A DNA stretch of 64,000 nucleotides from Macrocybe gigantea (Eukaryota; Basidiomycota; Agaricomycetes; Agaricales; Callistosporiaceae): assembly GCA_011319805.1 (NCBI GenBank), contig SJRY01000316.1, forward strand, positions 18,290 through 82,289, written 5' to 3'. Below the pieces are notes generated by a model. The model had not been told where the DNA came from. It saw only the letters and a program-made list of their open reading frames with translations, and made no database searches. The translations under genes were made by a program, and so were the position numbers. Of the stretch, positions 34,650 to 44,548 are shown in pieces; position 1 is the first letter of the stretch, and each line of letters opens with the position of its first letter.

Positions 34650-35063
34650 TGTTATGATTTCAGGCTAATCGTTATCTTGACGATGGGTACATGACTCAAA
34701 AGCCACATGATGAACACGTGACAGACGTGATGCAACAAACAAGATACAATGCAACGACTCGAGGAAACCCTATGACAATGACGTGTCAGTGCTGATCAGG
34801 GCAGAGGGTTATTGCGCAGTATCTGCAGGACAATGCATGGAGTGCAGTCGAATTCTGACTCACATAGACAAGGGCTTAGGGTTTTACGAAGCATGAGGCT
34901 AGCATACTCATGGTCCGTGCTTGGTAGTCAAAATGTATAAATACTTAAATCATACGTAGTAGAACCCAGCTTCAAGCTGGCTAGAAATAGCACTCTTATC
35001 CCTGCCTCTCATCTCTAAGTGATAGTTAGAGTGACCTGCGCGCAGACTTGGTTTTGTGTAGCA
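34650..35063 (+). repeat. 5' LTR of B+ (414 bp)
   Basis: TGTTATGATTT...GTGTAGCA, with TATAAATA at 34936 and the start-region motif AGCTTCAAGCT at 34968-34978. Differences from the 3' LTR are mostly CpG/TpG/CpA alternatives. Confidence 0.95.
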
Positions 35064-35065
35064 AA

Positions 35066-35076
35066 AGCTCGAAGCT
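35066..35076 (+). other. Self-primer binding site of family B (11 nt)
   Basis: AGCTCGAAGCT lies 2 nt after the 5' LTR. It is the exact reverse complement of AGCTTCGAGCT in the 3' LTR (41720-41730), at about +33 from TATAAATA. The 5' LTR copy has lost its CpG (AGCTTCAAGCT). Confidence 0.7.
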
Positions 35077-35754
35077 AGCATCAGCGCACCTCACTACTCT
35101 TCCTCTCTCCACGCCCTTCCTTCATTGCCAGATGGCCCCGAGTGCCATGCGACCAAAGGAACCCGCTATGTCATTACAACTCTCCTCCCTATCCAAACTA
35201 ACATTTTTACCTCCTACCACCACTCCTCACCCCACGCCAACCTTTGTTCTGGTCTCTGTCATTGGTCTTTGTTCATTGCATTTGGAAGTGCGAGAGGACT
35301 AGGGGTAACGTTGAGCCCGACCCCATCTGAATCGAACATCTTAAGGCTGTGCTAGGGCAATCTTCGGAGAACCCTACTGTGCGTCTGACCGGGTAGTTTG
35401 CTGACCTGGGGCATACCAAAGCAAGAGAGACCGGAGGACTCGGACGTGTGGACAGTCCACACCCATCGACCACCCCTCAAACATGCCCCTGAAGTTCATT
35501 GTCAGGAACGCATGTTGACCCAAAATGAGAAAGGGATTGCTAGACTGCTAGAATCTCTGACGACGAAACCTTCCTTGACTGCCGTTTGGGGCATCCCCGT
35601 TGCGACGAGGATTTGAGCCGACCCATCTGCAGTTTAACAGGCACCACCTTTTTCTCTGGATCCAACCGAAGTGGGAGTCGACGGTCGCATGCCGCCCACA
35701 TGGTACTACTCGACAAATCACATTACACACCCAACCCCGTTCACATCACACATC
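35077..35754 (+). other. Leader of B+ between primer site and gag
   Basis: A 0.7-kb untranslated leader. Short frames are present but none is convincing. An upstream in-frame ATG at 35671 precedes the preferred gag ATG at 35755. Confidence 0.6.
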
Positions 35755-36900
35755 ATGGAATTCGTCGCTGCCCTCTTCGCATTCATCACCATCATCCTCA
35801 CCACCTTATTCACCGCAAACCCTCTTGCCTTAGCCTGGGGCACCCTCCGAAACAACCCACAACAGGCCGAACAGGTTCAGAACGCTACACGGACTTTGGT
35901 CGATGCGATCAAAGAAGAATTGGACTTAGGCAAGAAGCCTAAGAGAACAAAATCGGAACTGCCGGATCCATATAAAGGGGATCCCGGTTTGATCGGAAGC
36001 TGGCTTCGACGAATGGAAGTCTATTTCGATAAAGAGGAAATCACCAACAAGTGGGATATGATAACCTACGCGTTGCAACAGATCACGGGAGGCAAGGCTG
36101 AACGTGCACAGAACTGGGCAGACTCAAAGCTACAAGAGTGGCTAGAGTTCAAAACGGAACTAAATGGATGCAGGCAGGAGTTCAGAAACCACTCCACCTA
36201 CAATGATTGGGAACACGGCCGCATCGTTACACCGGCAACGGCTAACACTCCGGAAGTCAGGACGGATCCCCTTGGACATCTCCCACCGTTCAAGGACTGG
36301 GAGAACTTCAAGGCGGAGGCCCGTGAATTCTTCATGACTACGGAAACCAGGAACGATGCTATTATCCGGATTAAGGAACTGTCGCAACGCCGATGACCAG
36401 TCGAGGACTACATTGTCGAATTCCGGAGCTGGGCTCCCTTGACGGAATATAACAACATCGCCCTCATCAACATCTTTAAACATGGACTTGACCAGGCGCT
36501 CGGACAACACATCATTGAACTAGGAGGTGTCTGTGAGGAGGACATCGACTGGTGGTACAAACGTGCGACAGAACTGGACCGGCAATATCGCCAGGCCCAA
36601 AAGGAATTTGGTGCGAAGGAGCGATTTGCTCCCAAGCAGACACAGAAACTGGCACAGGGAACCACGGCACCTAAGGAGCAAACTCCAGCACTAGCGACCG
36701 GTAATGCTCAAGGACAGCCTGACCCTAATGCCATGGATGTTGACCGGATGAGGTGCGAAGGCCGCTGCTTCCGGTGTGGACAGAAAGGACACATCGGACG
36801 TAACTGCCTGACGAACCCCCAGCCGAAATATGTCACTAGGAACGTAGAAACGCAGGACGAGACGACCACTAAGATCAAAGAGCTGAAACAGGGTTTTTAA
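35755..36900 (+). pseudogene. B+ Gag with N-terminal hydrophobic segment and CCHC knuckle
   Basis: From ATG 35755 the protein starts MEFVAALFAFITIILTTLF, a hydrophobic stretch of about 25 residues, then a helical Gag core (LPDPYKGDPGLIGSWLRRME; WDMITYALQQITGG), a basic/Gln linker, and one zinc knuckle CFRCGQKGHIGRNC near 36770. A TGA at 36394-36396 (CGA expected) is the only internal stop. It ends at TAA 36898-36900, immediately after the GGGTTTT heptamer. The hydrophobic N-terminus could be a membrane anchor or signal; this is inferred from composition only. A start at 35671 would add 28 residues and bury the segment. Confidence 0.85.
36891..36897 (+). promoter_or_regulatory. Probable -1 frameshift site (G GGT TTT) of family B
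   Basis: The gag codons are CAG GGT TTT TAA. A -1 slip reads TTA at 36897-36899 and enters the pol frame, which holds all pol domains. Confidence 0.78.
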
Positions 36901-39900
36901 TAGAGCTGGGAAGAAGCACCGCTTCGCCGGCTGAATATGTATCGTCAAATATGAATATAAGGGACATTCCCGACCTTAAAGAATATTTCGAATGAGAAGG
37001 TGCACGAGAGTTTGGTCTCGTAAGAGGATACACTCTACCCTGGGTGGCTCAACAAATCTATCGGCAGGACGAGTCTAAAGCGTAATCGATCCTTAAGGCA
37101 TGGACAGATCAATCGCGACAGAAGGACATCTCACTGGAAAGGCTTCGTGAGATCAATCAAATGAACGATCACGATGCACTACACATGTTGCTTGACCTCA
37201 GACAAAAGCCACGATTTGTCAGAGGCGGCAATGGAAATCAGATGGATGTACCTCTGACGATTATGACCTTGGACACTGGACGAACCTACAGCGTAAAGGC
37301 TCTGCTTGATACGGGATGTACCGGATCTTGCATAGACCGGAAGTTCGTTAAGGAAAAGGAGATCAATACAAAAAGATATCCAATTCCTATTCCGGTCCAC
37401 AATGCAGACGGAACCCGTAACATGGCGAGTGACATACGTGAATATGTGGAACTAAGAGTCCGGGTCCAAGATCACATCGAGTGAATGATCTTTTCAGTTA
37501 CTGAACTCGGAAAGGGCCAGATCTTCATCGGTTACGAGTGGGTTAAACATCACAACCCTTGGATCGATTGGAAGACAGAGAAGATCACATTCGATTGGTG
37601 CCCCGAAGAGTGTCAGCGGATTGTCTGAAAAGGAAACCCTGAAGATGATGACACCTCTATCGAGATGAATGAGGTAAACTTTGAACAAGGAGAGAAACTC
37701 TTAATGATCGACATGAACCAAGAGTTTCATCTAAGGGCTTTCCAAATGATGGCTTCGAAACTGGCCGAAGCGACGGCAAAAGCGACAAAGGCTAAAACCT
37801 TTGAAGAGATCGTACTGGATGAATACCACTGTTTCAAGGATTCAGTGTTTGGAAAAGAGTCGTTTGATGAACTACCACCATGACGACCTTGGGACCATGC
37901 AATCGAACTTATTCCAGGAGCCAAACTCCAGGATTGCAAGGTCTATCCCCTGACACTAGACGAACAGAAACAGTTGGATGCCTTTTTGGATGAAAATCTG
38001 AACACCAGACAAATTAGACCATTGAAGTTGCCAATGGCCTTGCCTTTCTTCTTTATAAAAAAGAAGGATGGATCCCTATGACCTGTACAGGATTATCGGA
38101 AGTTAAACAACATGACAATAAAGAACAAATACCCACTCCCCCTGATTCAAGAGTTAATCGACAAACTAAAGGGAGCAAAGTTCTTCACGAAACTTGACAC
38201 CTGATGGGGATATAACAACATCCATATGAAAGAAGGTGATGAATGGAAAGCCACATTTCGGACAAACCAGGGAATGTTCGAACCCTTGGTTATGTTCTTC
38301 AGACTGACGAATTCACCAGCCACCTTCCAAACCATGATGAACACAATTTTCAAGGACGAAATTGATCAGGAACACGTAGTCATCTACATGGATGACATTC
38401 TTATCTTCAACAAAGATTTGAATGAATACAGACGACTTGTTCAATGCATGTTGGAAAAGCTAAAGAATAATAAGCTTTACCTGAAACCTGAGAAATGCTC
38501 TTTTCATCAAATGGAAGTAGAGTACCTCAGAATGATCATCTCGGAAAATGGCATCAAGATGGACCCCGTCAAAGTCGAAGGCGTTAAAGGATGGCCAAAA
38601 CCCACTTGTAAGAGGGACGTCCAGCAATTCTTAGGCTTTTGCAACTTCTACCGGTGCTTCATCAAGGGATTTGCAAAAATCACGAAACCTTTGATGGAAC
38701 TGACCGGAAAAGCCAACTGGACATGGGGAAAGGCCCAAGACGATGCATTCGACGGGCTAAAGAATCGGATCAGCTCAGTGCTGATCATTTTGATGCCCCG
38801 AGATGACGGAAAGTTCCGAATGGAAGTCGATGCCTCGAATTACGCAATCAGGGGCGTCCTTTCACAGGAACAATCCAATGGTACCTGGAGACTGGTGGCT
38901 TTCATGTCAAAGTCATTGAACCTGACAGAACGGAACTACGAGATCTATGACAAAGAGATGCTCGCGATTATGACCAGACTTGAGGAATGGCGCCAATATC
39001 TCTGTGGCGCTAAACAGAAATTCGAGATTTGGACAGATCACAAGAATCTCGAATATTTCTGGAAACCTCAGAAGTTGAATCGCCGGCAAGCTCGCTGGAT
39101 CTCGGAACTTCAGGACTACGATTTCATTCTGGAGCACAAACCCGGGAAGTCAATGACTAAGGCAGACAGTCTGTCGAGACAACCAGACCATGAGAAGGGG
39201 GAGAACGATAATGAAAACATCGTACTCCTAAAGCCAGAGAATTTTCGCCAGATTTTTATGGCAAAGATCATGCCGACACTGGAATTTCAGGACGTCCTGG
39301 ACCAAATCAAAAGGGCTTGGAAACAAAGAGAACCTGAGGTTCAGAAATGTCTTGACGAAGGCGAACATGGCTGGGAGGAAAATGACCAAATCGTTACATG
39401 GTTGAAACGGTACTATGTTCCCAAAAGCCAAAAGATAAGGGAACGGATCATTGAAATCCACCATTCGGATCAGTTCTCAGGACACCCAGGACAGACAAAG
39501 ATGCACGAGTTAATCACGCATAACTTCTGGTGGCCTAAAATGATGAATGATGTCAAGGCATATGTCAAAGGATGTGACAAATGCCAATGGACGAAGATCA
39601 TCAGAGATCGGAAGCACACCCCACTCCATCTGAATGAGATACCGAAGGAACCATGGGAGATCATATCTGTAGATCTCATCGGACCCCTCCCTGAATCTCA
39701 TGGGTTTAACGGCGTAATGGTGACGGTAGACTGGTTCACGAAAGGAGCCAAGTTCATACCAGTCAACATGGAAATTACGGCAGAAGGAGTCACTCGTAAT
39801 CTACGCGACACCATATTCTCGAGCTATGGACTCCCAAAGAAAGTCATTAGTGACAGAGGAGGACAATTCGTCTCCGCATTCATGACGGACCTCTATGCAC

Positions 39901-41343
39901 TTTTGGGGATCAAAGGAGCTCCCTCAACGCCGTATCATCCACAGACCGACGGACAGACGGAACGAGTCAATCAGGAGCTCGAACAGTACCTGAAACTCTT
40001 CGTGAACTATTGGCAAACAGACTGGGCAGACTGGCTACCTATGGCCGAATTCTCCTACAACAACCGAATTCACTCGGCGACCGGATACTCCCCATTTTAT
40101 CTGAACCACGGGCAACATCCATATACTGGAAAAGAACCCCTGAAGCATAATGCTAAGACGCAAACTGCTGAGGAGTTCACTGAGATGATGAAGGAAATTC
40201 GGACCAAGGCCGAAACCTCCTTATTGAAAGCCACAGAAACAATGAAACGGACCTATGACTGAAAACAGAAACCCACCTGAGAGTACCATGAAGGCAATCA
40301 AGTATGGTTGGAAGGCACTAATATCACGACCGACCGACCGACTGATAAGTTAAACGACAAACGGTTTGGTCCTTTCAAAGTCAAATGGTGGATTGGAGAA
40401 TTGGCATACGAACTCGAACTACCAGAACATTGGAGAATTCACCCTGTCTGAAATGAGTCCGAACTCACCCCGTACATGGCACTGGCATTTCCGCGACAAA
40501 AAGCAGTAATGATTCTTAAACGGCCTCCTCCCATCGTCGTGGAAGGAGAAAAACAATACGAAATAGAGGCTGTGATAAATTCTTGATGGAACCGAGGAAA
40601 GTTACAGTACAGAGTACACTGGAAGGGATACCCTCTTGAAGACGCCACCTGGGAACCCGCCGAAAACATCAACGGAGATGCACTGGATGCGGTCGTGAAA
40701 TTTCATCACAAGAATCCTAAGGTGCCATCCCTGGAAAAAGGACAATGTCAATCGCCACCCCAACCTGCGCCAAAGAAGGTAGTTGTTACAGACATCGCCC
40801 AAAGGACCATTCATTTTCCTATCTTATCTTTCCCACATCCCTTATCTCCCCCGTCATGCTGCGCAGTGCACAGCCATCGAGTCATCCCACTTCCCTAGTC
40901 ATTCTGAGTCATCTCCTTCCAGTCTTACTCATCCGCAGTCCACAGCATTGCGCAGCCCATGGTCTGTGCTTGAGTACTGTAATGTATATAAGGACTCCCA
41001 GATGTACCAGTAGCACTAGGCTTAATATTCCTTTTGCCATCATCTCAAGACCACTCTCGCACTTAGTCTGCCCGAGTCCTTCTGAGATTCGTCTAGCCTA
41101 ACAGTAGTATGCACCCGCTTCCATCAGACCCAATCGCCGAAGGTCTTGTTCGACCACATGGCTGATGAAGTCTGGGTCTGCCCATGAGGTCAACAAATGA
41201 AAATGCTTCCGAAAAAGGAGACCCTTACCGGCTGGATGTCGGACCCGAGCGAAGTCAAAGAACGGCTGGACGTGGCTTGGCAGGCGTGGCAGCAATGTCG
41301 GAACCAGGAAGTCGTAGGCAAGGACGAGTGCCAGAAGGACTAG
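36897..41343 (+). pseudogene. B+ pol: protease, RT, RNase H, integrase, chromodomain, C-terminal tail
   Basis: One frame throughout (shifted by 325 nt of solo LTR plus duplication). Protease LLDTGCTGSCID near 37300. RT with KKKDGSL then VQDYRKLN (about 38060-38110) and VVIYMDDILIF near 38380. RNase H with EVDASNYAI and TDHKNLEYFW. Integrase finger HHSDQFSGHPGQTKMHEL and CDKCQW. Core with DLIGPLPES and HPQTDGQTERVNQE. Chromodomain near 40550-40720 (YRVHWKGYPLEDATWEP). Tail with GWMSDPSEVKERL ending TAG 41341-41343. Clear stops are TGA at 36993, 37482, 37626, 37881, 38079, 38202, 40260, 40278, 40449 and 40584, plus a TAA near 37083. At 40449 and 40584 the minus copy has CAA, so CGA is the likely ancestor of both. 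The run 38226-40262 (678 codons) is intact. Confidence 0.93.
40784..41103 (+). repeat. Solo LTR of family A in the 3' part of B+ pol
   Basis: 320 bp, plus orientation, perfect 5-bp duplications GTAGT at 40779-40783 and 41104-41108. Confidence 0.96.
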
Positions 41344-41388
41344 GAGAATGATGAAGAAGAAAAACATGATTGCGAGGACGCAATCCCT

Positions 41389-41401
41389 AAGAGGGGGGTA
41401 A
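41389..41401 (+). other. Polypurine tract of family B
   Basis: AAGAGGGGGGTAA directly precedes the 3' LTR, which starts TGTTACGATT at 41402. Confidence 0.8.
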
Positions 41402-41815
41402 TGTTACGATTTTAGGCTAATCGTTATCTTGATGATGGGCATGTGACTCAAAAGCCACATGACGAACACATGACAGACATGATGTGACAAACAAGATACA
41501 ATGCAACGACTCGAGGAAACCCTACGACAACAACGCGTCAGTGCTGATCAGGGCAGAGGGTTATTGCGCAGTATCTGCAGGACAACGCATGGAGTGCAGT
41601 CAAATTCTGACTCACATAGACAAGGGCTTAGGGTTTTATGAAGCATGAGGCTAGCATACTCATGGTCCATGCTTGGTAGTCAAAACGTATAAATACTTAA
41701 ATCATATGTAGTAGAACCCAGCTTCGAGCTGGCTAGAAATAGCACTCTTATCCCCGCCTCTCATCTCTAAGTGATAGTTAGAGTGACCTGCGTGCAGACT
41801 TGGTTTTGCGTAGCA
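41402..41815 (+). repeat. 3' LTR of B+ (414 bp)
   Basis: Partner of 34650-35063. It retains the intact primer motif inside the hairpin CCAGCTTCGAGCTGG (41718-41732). Confidence 0.95.
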
Positions 41816-42990
41816 GGTACTCTACTTCCATTTGATGAAAAGAGCATTTCTCAGGTTTCAGGTAAAGCTTATTATTCTTTAGCTTTTCCAACATGCATTG
41901 AACAAGTCGTCTGTATTCATTCAAATCTTTGTTGAAGATAAGAATGTCATCCATGTAGATGACTACGTGTTCCTGATCAATTTCGTCCTTAAAAATTGTG
42001 TTCATCATGGTTTGGAAGGTGGCTGGTGAATTCGTCAGTCTGAAGAACATAACCAAGGGTTCGAACATTCCCTGGTTTGTCCGAAATGTGGCTTTCCATT
42101 CATCACCTTCTTTCATATGGATGTTGTTATATCCCCATCAGGTGTCAAGTTTCGTGAAGAACTTTGCTCCCTTTAGTTTGTCAATTAACTCTTGAATCAG
42201 GGGGAGTGGGTATTTGTTCTTTATTGTCATGTTGTTTAACTTCCGATAATCCTGTACAGGTCATAGGGATCCATCCTTCTTTTTTATAAAGAAGAAAGGC
42301 AAGGCCATTGGCAACTTCAATGGTCTAATTTGTCTGGTGTTCAGATTTTCATCCAAAAAGGCATCCAACTGTTTCTGTTCGTCTAGTGTCAGGGGATAGA
42401 CCTTGCAATCCTGGAGTTTGGCTCCTGGAATAAGTTCGATTGCATGGTCCCAAGGTCATCATGGTGGTAGTTCATTGAACGACTCTTTTCTGAACACTGA
42501 ATCTTTGAAACAGTGGTACTCTTCTGGTACGATTTCCTCAAAGGTTTTTGCCTTTGTTGCTTTTGCTGTTGCTTCCACCAGTTTGGAAGCTGTCATCTGG
42601 AAAGCCCTAAGATGAAACTCTTGGTTCATGTTATCATCAAGAGTTTCTCTCCATTTTCGAAGTCTACCTCATTTGTCTCAATAGAGGTGTCATCATCTTT
42701 GGGGTTTCCCATTCGGACAATCTGCTGACACTCTTTAGGGCATCAATTGAATGTGATCTTTTCTGTTCTCCAATCAATCCGAGGGTTATGGTGTTTAACC
42801 CACTCATAACTGATAAAGATCTGGCCCTTTCTGAGTTCAGTAACCAAGAAGACCATTTGCTCGACATGATCTTGGATCTGAACTCTCAGTTCAACATATT
42901 CTCATATGTCTCCTACCATGTTACAGGTTCCATCTGTGTTATGGACTGGGATAGGAATAGAAGATCTCTTTGTATTGATTTTGCACTACT
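41816..42990 (-). pseudogene. Family B minus copy (B-), right arm: protease linker and RT
   Basis: This continues B- beyond the B+ insertion. Minus-strand RT (42116-41820) includes VVIYMDDILIF. Upstream linker and protease-side sequence reach about 42990, where homology to B+ (near 37370) stops, so the copy is 5'-truncated. From 41821 to about 42470 it is almost identical to B+ 37880-38530, sharing its TGA stops; beyond about 42470 identity falls visibly. Confidence 0.88.
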
Positions 42991-44540
42991 AAATCAATGT
43001 CCAGAGCACTGACAAATGCACAGTCATCGCCTCACTGGGTAGGCACTCATCGGGTGATGCTTCGACATGATGAGCAATGCGATTGGTATATTCTGTGCTG
43101 TATCATGCAGATAAATTATTCATTTATTTAGTTGATTTTTCGTGTGCAAAAACAGTATATTTCTATATTCATTTTTTACAGGAATAAGGCTGAGATAGAA
43201 CTGTGCAGTATATGTTATTTTTAAAATGAAATGTTTATTACATATCTCTACCCATGTATAAATATTACATTTTTCATGCAGAAAAATTTGTGGATAGCTA
43301 TTGTTTTCTTTGTATTTTTCCACTGGATCAATATATCATTTGCTTTAGATTGCTCCTATTGAAAAATTTAAAAAAAAAAGAAGACATGTAATTTAATTAG
43401 TTTTTATAATGGTTCCAGTGACCAGCCACAGCAGTGTGGGGTCTGGTGGACATGTCATGTGACCCACCCCATCTCTGTAACACTGGGACGAGGGGGCAGT
43501 CTATTGTTGAGGTGCTATACAGTGGGGGATTGCACCTGCAGATGCAATGGAGGTGGAGACGGAGGCTGAGCTGAAGGAGGTAGAAATGCACTTGCTTGAC
43601 ATGAAAGATCTCTCGGGTGCTTTTTAAGAACCTGCTTTAAGATTGCATGTTCTTAGACTTAGATTGTCAATCCAAATGGACAAAATGCTCAATACTATGT
43701 GTACAAAATTGCTCAGTCTGCAGCAAGAAGGGGTCATGATTTAAAGCAGCAATGATACCAAAAAAATTGGTAATTCTATTGATACAAGATGGTGTCCCAG
43801 GATGCAGCGGGTGGAGTCTGCAGGACAGGGCTGGGCTGCCAGGCTGCTGGTAGGGGCTGAACAGCTGAATGATGGTGAAAGGCAGCGATGGCATGGGAGG
43901 GGGTGGCGTCATGAGCAAAGGAAGCCCATGGATGGGCATAGGCGGAAAATGTGGTTGTCATCGTGGGTAGCGGATACTCACTATTAGGCAGTCCCAGGCT
44001 GAGAATGGTGATGTGGCGGCACAGGCAAAGGTGCTGGGGGCAGGGGTGGGAAACAGGAGGGAGGTGGTGGTGGGAGAGACGGACACCCCCAATTTGATGG
44101 GGAGAGGGGAAAATGCTGGGGATGATGAATGACCTTCATTGTCGTCGCCTTTGTTCCTTGGTGCTGTTAGGCTGGCATTGGCTGGGGAGAATAGGCAGAC
44201 GAGGTGGTGTGTGTCGTCCTAATGAGTGGTGACATGGGTCTATATTTGGATCTCCAGTAGGAGGAGGGGCATGTGGAATGAAGCGGGTGGTGACAAGGCT
44301 GTTGGCCTCGTCATCTGCATCATCCTCATCAGTTTTGCCCCCCTCGCCCATTCTCCGCATCTCCCCCGTTCAGTGCCACCATCTGTGTTTCACCCCCCTG
44401 CTGGTGTCATTCTCAATCCTGGTCCCGAGACAATGTGGCAGATGAAGCCCAGTGGAGGATAGCATGCTGGGTTGGCAAAGTGGCCTCCTCTGAGATCAGG
44501 CTGGTTTGTCATCAGCTGTGGAGCAGGTGGCGCTTGGCAG
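42991..44540. other. Non-coding stretch
   Basis: 43000-43400 is very AT-rich with A/T runs. 43400-44540 is G-rich with low-complexity GGGTGG-type sequence and only short frames. I see no gene here. Confidence 0.5.
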
Positions 44541-44548
44541 GGTTGGGC

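Larger units (their letters stand above)
34650..41815 (+). mobile_element. Complete Ty3/gypsy family B element (B+), chromodomain type
   Basis: Two 414-bp LTRs (34650-35063 and 41402-41815) and perfect 5-bp target duplications GGTAC (34645-34649 and 41816-41820). The target is the RT of the minus B copy. Internally: self-primer site, gag (35755-36900), -1 site, pol (36897-41343), and polypurine tract (41389-41401). A solo A LTR (40784-41103) is nested within it. Confidence 0.95.

Noticed and set aside
41098..41367. Antisense frame with a transmembrane-like start in the family B 3' region
   Set aside because: The sense strand here is a continuous tail of pol with conserved Trp, Asp-Pro and Lys patterns, so the antisense frame is not listed as a gene. 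It is kept as part of a finding because both copies retain it.
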